Shown here: positions 52,488 through 63,612 of the stretch, piece after piece | How positions within the stretch are numbered: the stretch's first letter is position 1 | Layout: each line of letters starts with the position of its first letter | Source of the DNA: Trematomus loennbergii | Lineage: Eukaryota > Chordata > Actinopteri > Perciformes > Nototheniidae | Direction of reading: 5' to 3' | DNA: 64,000 nt | Assembly (NCBI GenBank): GCA_012861695.1 | Contig: JAAOOA010000016.1 | Coordinates: forward strand, 26,172,531-26,236,530 | The notes under the pieces: generated by a model | What the model was told of the DNA's origin: nothing | Seen by the model: the letters and a program-made list of their open reading frames with translations, nothing else | The model's database searches: none | Made by a program: the position numbers and the translations under genes

Positions 52488-52740
52488 CGTGAAGTCAGGT
52501 GACCGTGCTGTAGTTCCTTTATAGCCCAACATTAGCCACCTTTAGCTTAGCGGTGGTGGCGTGAAGTCATGTGACCGTGCTGTATTTCCTTTATAGCCCA
52601 ACATTAGCCAGCTTTAGCTTAGCGGTGGTGACGTGAAGTCAGGTGACCGTGCTGTAGTTCCTTTATAGCCCAACATTAGCCACCTTTAGCTTAGCGGTGG
52701 TGGCGTGAAGTCATGTGACCGTGCTGTATTTCCTTTATAA
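52481..52740. repeat. 72-bp tandem repeat in 144-bp A-B-A-B order
   Basis: Units start at 52481, 52553, 52625 and 52697 with gtggtg(a/g)cgtgaagtca. Units 1 and 3 share gacgtgaagtcagg and gctgtagttcc; units 2 and 4 share ggcgtgaagtcatg and gctgtatttcc. So the array grew by duplicating a dimer. A partial related unit (ttagcctcctgtagcttagc then ggtggtggcgtgaag) lies at 52106-52140, left of the hAT fragment. Confidence 0.9.
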
Positions 52741-54829
52741 CGCTTTCTACATAAAGTGGTGTAAATAGATGGATGTATGTTACCCTGCTGAACAAGATGT
52801 GTAAGTGTCATAAATGTGTTTGCCAAGTATCTTATTTTCTGCAATATTCCAAGATCCAATACAAAAATCCCATTGGCTTTTTGTCCAGGGAGCCCTTGTC
52901 TTACAATATTACGTCATCACTGCACCACTCTATTCCTAGAGGGACTGCTCATGTCCAAAAATGACCCGCGTGTCATTGCTCATAATTATCCCAGTTTCAG
53001 TTTTATACTCTCTGTGCATGTAAAGCCGGAGTCTTTTGTTCAAGGTGAATTCCTCCACTGAGAAATAGTTGTCCTACCAGGTTTCAGAAGGGATTTAGAG
53101 CCAAGGCGAAGTTTAGTCTATTCAGTGGTAGCGCTGGATTTACACACATCACTGCGCTGGGAGTAAAGGGGTGAGGAGGAGGAGGAGAGGTTTGGAGGTT
53201 TTCAAATGTCAAGTCCGGAGAGATTAACAAGCGAGTGAGCGAGCTCTGCCTCCTCTCTTAAGGACACACTGTCTGCCTCTCTCCTTCCTCTCTTCACGCT
53301 GTAACATCCTTCCTGTCTCTCGCACTTTCCTTTTCTTTTATACACTCGCTCCCTCTCCAGCCAGCATATTTTAATACCCATACAGTGTGGGGATTTGGAG
53401 AATGAGAAGCAGAGGAAAAAAGTCTGAATACATTTCAGAAAAAGGGGGTTAGTGGTGGGAACAGAAACATGGTCTCTCATTGTAATGCATGAAAAGCCTG
53501 GCTGATGAGAGGAGGGAGGAGTGAGGAGAGACAGAGGAGAAGCAGAGACCATGTTTTTTATTCAGAATTATAATCGATTGATAGAAATAATCAAATACAG
53601 CAGTGCCTGTGGGTAATTTAAGTACAATGGGAGCAATAAACTGGGTTAAAGGATGGATTTGAGATATTTTTTTGTCTCGAGCGAGGGATCTGTGAAGTAC
53701 AGAGCAGGAGAAGTAATAAAGAAACTGGATTAAATTATTTAATGGAGCAACAATGATCCCATCATACTAAACCTCAATTAGTACCTCGATGGAGGCTTAA
53801 TGGGAGGGCAGCCGGGAAATCAAATCATTCTGTGTGTGTAGTGTTTAATGTTTCTCATCCAGAGCGCCATTATCATTACGATTATTTTTGACATGTTTAA
53901 TTTTTACAACTGGAATGAGGCAAGACTGAAAACATCTCTTAGCAAAGGGAGATGTGTAATGGTGGTATTTATATTTCATAATCAGCTCTTCCGGTACATT
54001 TGACCCTCCGTGTTTTGCGTGTCTCTTCCCCAATTTTTATTAAAATGTTACATTTATTTCCTCTTTTTCTTTATGATTTTTTTGCAAATTGAGCATAAAT
54101 AATTGCATTGAAATGTAGTGATTGATAACCTAATTTGCATGAATCTCTATTCTCACAGGACAGAGTTTCAGCGTTTTACCATCAACATTTACTCACATTA
54201 TTTGAGTGCTTTCTGACAAAGAATACGATAATGATAATCACTGCTTAAGCCGGTAATTTAGGGCTTTATTCACAGCGTTAGTGTGAAGCTTTTCTGATAC
54301 AATAAGCATTTTGCATCCTTATTTTCAACATAATGGTACATTTTTTGCTCTTTATCTTTGCTTGTTTTGTGCAAATTGAAGCAATAACCACTAGCATTTT
54401 TTCCAGGAAACCCATTCCTATTTCCACCTGCAAGAATGCGAGCTCTTAATGGACTCAGATGTTCAGCGTTTTTTATCATCTGTATTCACTTTCTAGTACA
54501 TTATGTATTTTCTATTACTAAAAAATATATTTGTATGACTAGTAATTGGAGTGGTGTGTTGAAGTGGTGTTTAAGCCTTGCTATAGTCAGTAATCTGGGG
54601 GTTATTCCCAGCTTTAGTCTACTGATGCTGTTACTGACCGGCGTTTTGCATCAAATTGGATTCAGAGGAAATCAGGGAGCCAGAAAGGATTACAATTGAG
54701 GACTCGACATGATCAGGAAAGCTGTACGAGGCGAGCAAAAGTCAACCTCAGGGAGGAAATCTTGCCAAAACTCATAATTTAAAGACATGACCTGGCATGA
54801 GGTAAAACATTTGGCAGTCTGTGTACCGC
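52741..54829. other. Non-coding stretch; AT-rich conserved-looking part at 53830-54260
   Basis: No gene recognised. The minus frame 53202-53552 (116 codons) has a basic patch but no domain. 53830-54260 lacks repeats and has clustered ATTA/TAAT words, so it is a weak candidate for conserved regulatory DNA. Confidence 0.4.
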
Positions 54830-55044
54830 ATTGACCCGAATACAAGACAGGTTTTTTTCGATGCAGAAGACGCAGCTGAATGAGAAGACGACTGTGATGT
54901 GACGAATTTGAACACGTAAAAAATGGGTGTTATCATTATTTTCCAATAAAAAAGGTTTCTTTAAAAATAAAATGTGGTCCTCAAAAAGGTATTTTTTCAA
55001 AAATGAGTCTTCAAAAAGAGGGGTCGTCTTATATTCGGGTCAAT
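54830..55044. mobile_element. Small TIR element (ATTGACCCGAATA ends)
   Basis: The left end ATTGACCCGAATACAAGAC and right end gtcttatattcgggtcaat are inverted repeats with one mismatch in 19. 215 bp, non-coding. Target duplication not visible. Confidence 0.8.
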
Positions 55045-55129
55045 AAAGTTCTGTCCTCCACTGAAGGAAGAGTCAATTGAGGCTTTTTGAAATATAGAAA
55101 AATTAAGATATGCTGAGCGAGCAGCCAGG

Positions 55130-55683
55130 GATGATCCTCGCTTCTAAACGTTTATTTGAACAGGGACAATGCACATTAATGAACACTTAAGACAAATAAT
55201 GCTTCAAATGTAAATATGCCAGATTTAGCTTTGAGCTAATTTCCATCGGTAGTCCCTCACATACAACATATAAGAACATGACATTTATAAACATAGCAAA
55301 AAATAAATACATGATATGCAAAAAGAGCAAGAGCAGCCACACAAGTATTTATGACATGGTAATACAATATAGCAGCTACGACATATAAAGTGCGAGAGGA
55401 GATACCCCTGTGTTAAAGTGCATTTAGCGGTGATTGCACGTCTGTTTGTTTCTCAACCATTCTTTGAGTGGACCTTTGAAGCTATTGAGAGTGGGACAAT
55501 CCCGTATCTCAGTTGGGAGGCTGTTCCAGAAAGAGCTGCCTTTAGCTTCCCTAACTCTCGTCTCTTTTTGTCTTTTTAACTGACTAGAGATATTGTCAAC
55601 ACGGAAATATATAGTACCCCAAAGTTTATGATAAAAAATGTAGTGTTTGGGTCGCCAGCATTTAGGAACTGCTGTAAATTAAC
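55130..55683 (-). pseudogene. LINE 3' end: C-terminal codons of a reverse transcriptase plus 3' UTR
   Basis: Minus-strand reading from 55680 is open for about 83 codons to a natural-looking TAA near 55430. It passes WRPKHYIFYHKLWGTIYF, then KRQKETRVREAKGSSFWNSL and PTEIRDCPTLNSFK. The FWNSLPTEIR...LNSFK pattern is typical of the extreme C-terminus of L2/Rex/CR1-like LINE proteins. About 290 bp of 3' untranslated sequence follows, ending with tgttcattaatgtgcattgt ccctgttcaaataaacg on the minus strand. 5'-truncated, as most LINE copies are. The surviving frame has no stops, so the insertion may be fairly young. Confidence 0.8.
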
Positions 55684-55789
55684 TTGCATGTGTTTGGCAA
55701 TTTCCGTAGTTAGCATAGGTTGCGGCAATTAGCGTGATTGCCTTTAAGGACGATATTTGAATGATATTGGAGGCATTTTTGTAGTTTTG

Positions 55790-56435
55790 TAGCACACCAG
55801 GCCGATTATCAGCGTCGGTGGGCGTCAGGCCGACGATGAGCGTCGACACGCCGTACTCAGATTGGTTTGTCCCGCACCGTCGGGTCTTTTCAGCCAGGCC
55901 GACGCCTTTTCGGCCGAAAACCCAGTCAGTCGGCCAAAGGCAGTCGGCAAAATAAATCACTCTGATTGGCTGTTCAGCTAGCGAATCAGTGCATGAGAAG
56001 CGAAACGGAAGTGAGGGACCCAAACAAACTATTAAGAAGGCAAATCTGAGATTTCATTTAACTCCATCTCTCGACACAGGTTCGGGAAAGCCCCATGAGC
56101 TTCTCGCTGTAGAGTGAAAATGGAACGCACACGCTATTTGTTGTTTGTTTATATCACGCAGTCTGTTCTTCTTCTCTCGGTGTATCACGCAGTCTGTCTT
56201 CCGGTTGTTGCCTCTTTTGAATGACGAATACACACTACCGCCGCCTGCTGGTAAGGAGAGTTATTGCCACTCACGCACGCGCAGTTCGTACGTGCTACTT
56301 GGCCGTCGGCTGAAGCCTTTGCGGTGTGTTCCAGTGCGACACATGGCCAAGACGCAGAGACGTGAGGCGACACAACAGTCGGGGTCCGTCTGTGTCAGTT
56401 CTTTGGTGTCAGCTTGGTGGGTCCGGCCTTAAAGC
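55790..56435 (-). mobile_element. GC-rich MITE, same family as the window's left edge
   Basis: The left end gtagcacaccaggccgatta and the right end, reverse complemented, ggccggacccaccaagctga are weakly similar inverted ends. It shares cgtcaggccgacgatgagcg with the reverse complement of 1-105. Contains many GTCGG/CCGAC words. About 646 bp, no transposase; frames 55679-56023 and 56145-56432 are by-products. Confidence 0.7.
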
Positions 56436-58119
56436 TTAAGAATCCGCCCACAGTGTTAAAATATGACCACTTTCTGGCCATATTGAATTCTGAAAAGGTC
56501 AGAAATGGATATAAGACTAATAATAACCATGACTCAGGATAAGACACATATTTGGATAGACATATTTTCCAATATGAGCCAAGATTAAATTTGAAACAGA
56601 AACTATGAAAATTAAAGAACAAGCTTCTTGGCTTTACTGAGGAAGAAGCACACAAAGAGTGCAGTTATTAATCATTCATTATTCAGTTTAAACGCACAGC
56701 TAATAATGTTTATTTTATGAATGAACATGATGAGCAGCTTCAGATCAGCTGACCAATCATACATATATTTTGAATCAGAAACAGGTTTATTACCAGGTAG
56801 GTTGACACATACGAGGAATTTACTTAAAAGTAAAACAACAATTTTAAACACAGTTAAAGAACTAGAAATATATAAAAAATAATACAAAATATAGTAAAAT
56901 ATAACAGTATTTACATAGAAATGGAATGGAATAAAAAGGAAATCAGATAGTGTTGTACATTGTGTGCATTAATTAGAGTCTATTTAAACAGGTTCAAAGG
57001 TTCCTCAATCCTCTGGAAGCATCCTCTCTCCTTGCTCCCTATCTCCTCTGAAATTAAATGAAGTGATTGCAACGATATGTTACAATAACATCCTCAACGA
57101 TGGAAGTCAATTGATTCCCGGGATCAGAGGATGGAGGAGGGAGGTACAGAGAGGAGGAGAGGAGGAGAGGAAGCATAATGAGGGGAGAGGACCCCCCGCA
57201 GTAAAGCTCTCTTCAGTTACACGTTACATGATGATCAGCTTCATATAACACAGTAACAGACTCATTAATGAGCCGTGTGCAGCTTCCATAACTCAGAATG
57301 TGGTTCTTATATTTCCCTTATAAGCATTGCATTGTCATAGGAAAGGTGACATTTATTCAAAACTCATTACGCAGCAGTTAATGCGTTATGAAGGGAGATG
57401 TATTACACCGTCTATTCGACATATTGTTACCGAGTTATTCTGGTAATTTGCAAAAATACTGATATCAGTAAAATGTTCATCATTTGCTTTCTGCCAAGTC
57501 TAGTGACTGCATCGTTGTAAAACGTTGTTATGGTTATTCTAACAGAAACATCTCAGTATAAACGTCATTATTAAGTATACAGTCTATTTCAGTTAAAAGC
57601 TGATTTCACCAAGATGCACCACAGAGCCACAGGAAGTCAAAATGCTTGAACTTCACTTATGTTTTAATTTAATTTCCATCTTCTTTTATGTCCTCCAAAT
57701 AGTTTGCACATTTGCATTTGTATCCAAATATAGCAAATATTTAATTTAATTGTATTATTCCAAGTACTAGTAGTTTTTTGGTAAATACAGATTTCATGTA
57801 AATATTTTTTTCTGTATCTTAACATATAATAGTTTAAATTACTTGTTATCTTCTTTAACTGTGTTTATGTATGCTCCATATACACCAAGACAAATTCCTC
57901 GTATGTGTTATACTTGGCAAAACACCTTTTCTGATTCTGATTTAATCTTTATTGGACATATTTAATTTTGTACGTTTTATATTATTTTATTTGAACATAC
58001 ACTTATGTATATATTGTATTTTATTCATCAACACATATACATACATGTATTCTAGCATTTAGATACAATTTCATTTCTCTGCGACCCTTTTCCATCTAAT
58101 GCATAGCATCCTTTTTTTC
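56436..58119. repeat. Non-coding stretch with two inverted retroposon tails
   Basis: 56770-56825 (gaatcagaaacaggtttatt...acacatacgaggaattt) is inverse to 57885-57945 (agacaaattcctcgtatgtg...ttctgattctgatt). Both are fish LINE/SINE 3' tails, in opposite orientation about 1.1 kb apart. The rest is AT-rich without a recognised gene. A GGAGA-rich purine patch lies near 57135-57170. Confidence 0.6.
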
Positions 58120-58490
58120 CTAACCAATAGCGTGTGTTTGTTTGCATGCCAGCGTGTGATTGGTCCGTGTGTGATTGATATGAGTGTGAGGGAAGCTACA
58201 AAGGGAGCAGGAGCTCGTCAGTGAGTTTGAGGTCTGCTCTGAAACATGAGCCGACAATAAGGCCGACACACGCTGCAGAACACCACTCACATAACCAGGA
58301 CAATTAGTGAATAATTCATAACACCACAATGACTGCATGGAAGAGGGAAGCTCCAGTGTGTGTGTGTGTGTGTGTGAGTGTGGTGTGTGTGTGAGAGACA
58401 GAGAGATAGCATGCTCCCTGGCCCTGAGGCCGTGAGCTAGAAACAGGAAGTCTATAAAAGAGAGAAAATGAAGTGGCACAGATCCTCTCT
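58120..58490 (+). promoter_or_regulatory. Weak promoter-like block
   Basis: CCAAT at 58123-58127 and ATTGG at 58159-58163 are followed by a TATAAAAG at 58453-58460, immediately preceded by an ETS-type CAGGAAGT (58444-58451). A start site would fall near 58485. The CCAAT boxes are about 300 bp from the TATA. Short motifs alone; could be chance. Confidence 0.22.
58356..58393. repeat. Short (TG)n
   Basis: TG with a GAG break and a GG slip. Confidence 0.9.
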
Positions 58491-58769
58491 TTCTGTCTTC
58501 TTCCCTCTTCTTATTTCATATCTGGAGTATTGATGTTGCTTTCTACGGCACTTCTACTTTATTTCAGAGGGAGGTAATCTATGGGTTACTGCACTACATG
58601 TGTCTGAGAGCAGGTAAAAGCTGTCTCAGATTATTAATCATGTTATTGAATAATAAGTTAGACAACAGTAAAATGCAAACATGTGTGTGTGTGTGTGTTC
58701 TTGAATTGTTGATTCAGCAGTTTTGCAACATCTGCAGCTGTCTTGCTCTTACTCTCGCTCTATCTCTGT

Positions 58770-58917
<148 letters not shown>

Positions 58918-59065
58918 GACAAAGCTGAATGAGAGTTCACCAGAGATGTGAGCGGCGGCTTTTTAAAAAGAGATGTATCACAGATGGGGAAATGAACGTG
59001 TGTGTGTGTGTGTTTGATGTGAATAGTCATTAACTGGAATGTAAAGCTGCTTTGAAGACTTCAAA

Positions 59066-59170
<105 letters not shown>

Positions 59171-59288
59171 TAGGCTTTAATGATACTGGCAATACAAACA
59201 GTTGAATGTAAATTGCCCCAAGATGTTTACAACCAAACTCCCATCCTCCTCACACACCTCAACATCCTCTCATAGCATTTACTCCTTC

Positions 59289-59356
59289 CACACACACACA
59301 CACGCACACGCACACGCACACGCACACGCACACGCACACGCACACGCACACACACA
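59289..59356. repeat. (CACACG)n hexamer repeat
   Basis: About nine cacacg hexamers between short CA ends; alternating purine-pyrimidine. Confidence 0.95.
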
Positions 59357-59381
59357 GGTGCTTTATCTCATGCTTTTATTT

Positions 59382-59421
59382 GACACACACACAGACACAC
59401 CGACACACACACACACACACA
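59382..59421. repeat. Short (CA)n with GA steps
   Basis: Forty bases; lies directly before the exon-like block at 59439. Confidence 0.9.
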
Positions 59422-59438
59422 TAGTCCTGGCTTTTCAG

Positions 59439-59618
59439 GCATGTTTGAACTCTCCTCCTGTCTGGCCTGCTGTCATGTTGAATCTCTGGGAGCAGCAGGT
59501 AGAGCGGGCTGTTTGCCACCAGGCTGACTCCACATCGAACACACAGGAATATGACATGGAGGAGGAAGAGGATGAGGAGGAGGATGGGGAGGAGGAGGAG
59601 CAAGATGAGGAGGAGGAG
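59439..59618 (+). CDS. Possible coding exon with an acidic tail (unassigned)
   Basis: 180 bp open in one frame between an acceptor-like cttttcag (59431-59438) and a donor-like GAG|GTGAGA (59619), phase 0 at both ends, giving 60 codons. It begins ACLNSPPVWPAVMLNLW, continues EQQVERAVCHQ, and ends in about 22 residues that are nearly all Glu/Asp, encoded by GAGGAG/GAGGAT codons. The non-repetitive first half looks more protein-like than other frames here. Against it: the upstream DNA is CA repeat, the acidic part could be a simple trinucleotide repeat, and no family is recognised. The surrounding 166-codon frame 59202-59702 includes microsatellite and is not a gene as such. Confidence 0.3.
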
Positions 59619-59642
59619 GTGAGACTGAAACAGACAGCATGT

Positions 59643-59702
59643 ATGTGTGTGTGTGTGTGTGGTCTGTCTGTCTGTCTGTCTGTTTCCGTGTGTGTTGTGT
59701 GA
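59643..59702. repeat. (TG)n and (TCTG)n
   Basis: TG array followed by about four TCTG tetramers. Confidence 0.9.
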
Positions 59703-60656
59703 GAGAGGAGGTTTCTGATGATCAATCAGCTGCTAATTAGCGCTGTTATAATCAAACATAGTTTCTAAAATTAGCCCTTAAAACGTAATGGCTATAAATG
59801 TTTTTGCTTTTGCTTTGCTCACACACTGCACAGTACAATCAGTGTAAATACAGATGTTCTGCAGTCTAAAATTGCACTTTACAAATGTGTTGGAGTGATA
59901 CATAACTTCAGCACTGACTCAAAGAACATCTTATTACCTGAGACAAGAACCAGTGGAGACACTTCAGCAGTTTATGAACTTTTTTCTTTGATGTACAAAG
60001 TCATTTTTTACTTTTCCTCATGGTCTTTCCTGGAAAGCAACCAACATGTCTCAGACTGTACCATAGCTATAGTAACAATAGTAACAATTATTCACTTATT
60101 CATGCATCTCTTACCTGATTATTGAGGTCATGGTTGTGAATATGTCCCAGCATACATTGGGCAAAATACTAAGTAGATCCTAAACTTATGCCAGTTTTTA
60201 AAAAGGGATTTAAAATCAATATTTTACTGTTTTTTATTATCTCGTTAGCTTTTAAGGCCTCGTTAATTGAGTGGAATTGATGCCGTTAAATGTGTCACAA
60301 CAATGATGATCTTTACTGCTTTTATTAAAGCCAATGAGGACAAAACTCCTCTTATCTCTGAACGATTAACCGCTTTTAACGGGTTGAATGTATGCAGAAC
60401 TATTTTGCAACCAGAATAAAAGATTGAGAATGAATAGGCAGAGTAAAAATAGGGGCGATACAAAAAGTGCTGCATCAGCATTCACACAAATACGAATGGC
60501 AAATAATAATTAGTGTGTCCTTGTGCTCTCACAGGAACGCCAAATAAACCGATTATAGGATAATGCAATTCATATCTCACCATGCATGCAGACAGGGGAT
60601 CCATTTATTTCGTGAAAGTTCAACAAATGAACAACATTTGACCCTTTCCTTTGAAG
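59703..60656. other. Non-coding stretch
   Basis: AT-rich; frames 59895-60125 and 60263-60481 not recognised. Confidence 0.5.
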
Positions 60657-60673
60657 AATATATATATATTATA

Positions 60674-60705
<32 letters not shown>
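60657..60705. repeat. (AT)n
   Basis: About 49 bp of TA repeat with two TT slips giving an 11-base sub-period. Confidence 0.9.
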
Positions 60706-60961
60706 CAAGAACAATGTTTAATCTCTTCTAAAGGAGAACGTTGTAAAATAGCTGTCTCATTCTTAACATTTGATTCAATGTCTCGCCTCAGATATTTGCA
60801 TAATCCAGGCCTGACACTGAATTTCCTGCAGAGAGATTATGTTGTTTTTCCATTTTTGCAAGGTACTGAAATCAGAAACTGTGGATTACAAACAGCATGA
60901 ACACTCGCACAACATGTGAACTTCATTACATCTGTGCCTGAAAACACCTGTTCTCACCTGA
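60706..60961. other. Non-coding spacer
   Basis: Nothing recognised. Confidence 0.45.
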
Positions 60962-60969
60962 ATGCGAGC

Positions 60970-61539
60970 CAGAGGTGGGAAGTATTGGAGTACAAATACT
61001 TGGTTACTGTACTAAAGTACATTTTGGTATCAGTACTTTACTCCACTACTTATTTTTCTGACGACTTTTTACTTTCTACTTCTTACATTTTGAACACAAA
61101 TACCTGTACTTTCTACTTCTTACATTTTCCAAACAGGCTGGTTCCTTTAGTTTGAATGTGTGTTTGGTGGCGTGATCATTATTATTTAGAGTCATTGCGT
61201 GCCTATTGATTTGAACACGATCCGTGTATCCATCATTTCCTGGTCTTCTCTAAAGAAGAGGGACCAATGTAAACGTTGTCATGTTGCCGTTGTTCAGCAT
61301 GGAAACATTCATTAGCTAACAATGACATTATTGTTCTATTCATATAAAGGGAGGTCAGGTACTCTTTAAAACAGCTGCTAGTTATGGGTACTTTTTACTT
61401 AAGTACATTTCAAAGCCCTCTTTACTTTGACTTGAGTAAAGAACTTTAGTCAGTACTTCTACTTTTCCCAGAGTATTTTTAAACACTAGTATCTGTACTT
61501 CTACTTGAGTAAAGGATGTGTGTACTTTTGCCATCTCTG
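60970..61539 (-). mobile_element. hAT MITE with 8-bp target duplication, copy 2
   Basis: It starts CAGAGGTGGGAAGTATTG and ends, reverse complemented, CAGAGATGGCAAAAGTAC. Flanks atgcgagc (60962-60969) and ctgcgagc (61540-61547) match at 7 of 8. It is the inverted homologue of 45810-46321, sharing for example aacaatgacattattgttct and acgatccgtgtatccatcat. At 570 bp it is longer because a cttacattttg/tttctacttcttac segment is duplicated near 61080-61130. Confidence 0.9.
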
Positions 61540-61547
61540 CTGCGAGC

Positions 61548-62045
61548 CAATGGTAAAAGCAGGTAGCATAGCTAGCTACAACTGGCACTCAATGTCAATA
61601 CTTATTTTTGGATATGTCGTGTAAAACTTCACTGACAAGGTGAGATATAACACTGTGAAGCAGCGTGGCAGCAAGTCAATTAACTAGTCTTTAAAAAAGG
61701 TCACACAAGCTGCTGGTGTTTATACTCTTGTCTCAGAAACAGCGGGTGGGCTAATTCATTCTCGGTGTTGGTGGAGTGCTTTTATTGTACTTTATTATGG
61801 ACAATGTTGCTCTCAGCAGGAACGGAAAGCTGGCGAATCAGTACAGGAAACCCAGGAGATGATGCAACTCTATAAAATGTACAAAAGGAATACATGGTTT
61901 GCTTTAATAATTAAACACACACGATGTACATTAACATAAAATTGCACTATATCTGCAGCTTGGAAGGCATCACGTGTTCCCTCAATGGCTTTTTATTTAC
62001 GTCATAACTTGAAGCAGTTGTGGATTCTCTCAAAGGGATTATATG
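61548..62045. other. Non-coding stretch
   Basis: Nothing recognised. Confidence 0.45.
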
Positions 62046-62250
62046 GCATTCTTTATTAACATGGTTTAGTTGAATACTCGATTCTGATTGGTCGATTTTG
62101 ACATATCAGAGGTTGTCATTACTCACCAGCTGAGAGTTGCTAAGGATAACATGACCGTTGCGAAGGAAGTCTGGTCGAATTAAAGTCAGCTCTGGACAAC
62201 ACACATTAGTTTTCTCCATCAGAAAACACCATGGAATACGTTTTGATTAT
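62046..62250. mobile_element. Possible teleost interspersed repeat
   Basis: The phrase taacatggtttagttgaata, then ctcgattctgattggtcg, resembles a repeat I have seen in several fish genomes. No ends or target duplication could be fixed, so this is a tentative call. Confidence 0.35.
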
Positions 62251-62401
62251 TCATTTTTACATTTGTGGAAAGCAGAAGACTTTGGAATCATGATGGCTAA
62301 ACTGTCCGCAGTAAAGAAATCAACAACACTCCCAATTAAAGAAATAAAGAGAGAACAAGATAAGGAAAGAGGTGAAAAGAGAAGCGCTGGATGTTAGAGG
62401 A

Positions 62402-62680
62402 ATCAACAGAAGAAGACAGACAGGAAGTAAACTCTAAAGGGAACAGCAGAAGAAGACCGACAGGAAGTAAACACTAAAGGGAACAGCAGAAGAAGACAGA
62501 CAGGAAGTAAACACTAAAGGGAACAGCAGAAGAAGACAGACAGGAAGTAAACACTAAAGGGAACATCATAAGAAGACAGACAGGAAGTAAACACTAAAGG
62601 GAACAGTAGAAGAAGACAGACAGGAAGTAAACACTAAAGGGAACAGCAGAAGAAGACAGACAGGAAGTAAACACTAACGG
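62402..62680. repeat. 40-bp tandem repeat, seven units
   Basis: Unit caggaagtaaacactaaagg then gaacagcagaagaagacaga. Unit starts are exactly 40 bp apart at 62421, 62461, 62501, 62541, 62581, 62621 and 62661, with very few differences. Each unit carries CAGGAAGTA, a good ETS-type core. It follows the end of the open frame 62158-62397, which is not recognised. Confidence 0.95.
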
Positions 62681-63612
62681 AAAACTCAGACCTATAGCCT
62701 ATAATGTTCATGAATCATCAGATGAATATCAATTATAGTAACTCACAAAAGCCCCTTCTTAATGCTCCATCTTAAAAAGCATCTATACAATATCTGTCAC
62801 ATCTTATCATGAAGTTCATATAGAATATAGCTTTCATACATCCCTGATTTTGAGGTTGATGTGTTTAAATCAGCTGAGTTATGGTGGGTTACAACATACT
62901 CTTACAACAAGTCAAACTCTGAGATAATACATCTGTAAGTAAGTATAGTTAAATATCTAAATCATCAAATAACATCCTTGTTCAGAGTTTAAAACAGTAC
63001 AAAAAGAGCAGTAAGGAATGAATGCAATATATTCTGAGCATTGACAGGAAAACAAAGGGAACATTTTATGTCTTACTGCTGAATATATTCTCCTGCTGAA
63101 ACATAACATAATGAAATAGAATGAATATTGAAAAGTGCTGAGCTGGCAGCTGCGATGTTTCATTGTTTCCGCTCCACAGAAATCATCATCAGCAAATCCT
63201 CGTATAGGACAGAGTCACGAATCATCCGGGAGTCAATCACTTTCATCCCCGATCAATTCACAACGTTAACACGAACTCTGGGGCATTTGTGGAAAAACAA
63301 AAACGTACATGTTCAACCTACATGGTTGAGTGTCATTAGATTGTGTGTTGACAGTTTACTTTGAGAACACATCCAAATTAGTTTGTGTGTTTATAATCAT
63401 CTGTGGTAATGACTAACTTATTGCATGCTAAATACAGCACATAAGTACAATTTTGTGGTACGTGTACTTGACTTATATTAGTGTTTTAGTATTTCTAATT
63501 CATGCTAAATCATAATTTTACTCCACTACCATTTGGAAACAATATTGCCCATTTTACTCCACTACATTTATTTAATACTTTTAGATAGTAGTTACTTTGG
63601 AGGTTCATATTA
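62681..63612. other. Non-coding stretch
   Basis: AT-rich. The phrases ttttactccactac at about 63518 and 63553 hint at an eroded relative of the 60970 hAT MITE. No gene seen. Confidence 0.45.

Noticed and set aside
59202..59702. The whole 166-codon plus frame as one protein
   Set aside because: Its first and last thirds are microsatellite. Only the middle 60 codons between splice-like borders are kept as a weak exon candidate.
62402..62680. CRISPR-like regular array (also the 57-bp arrays)
   Set aside because: Units are contiguous with no unique spacers, and the genome is a fish; these are minisatellites.
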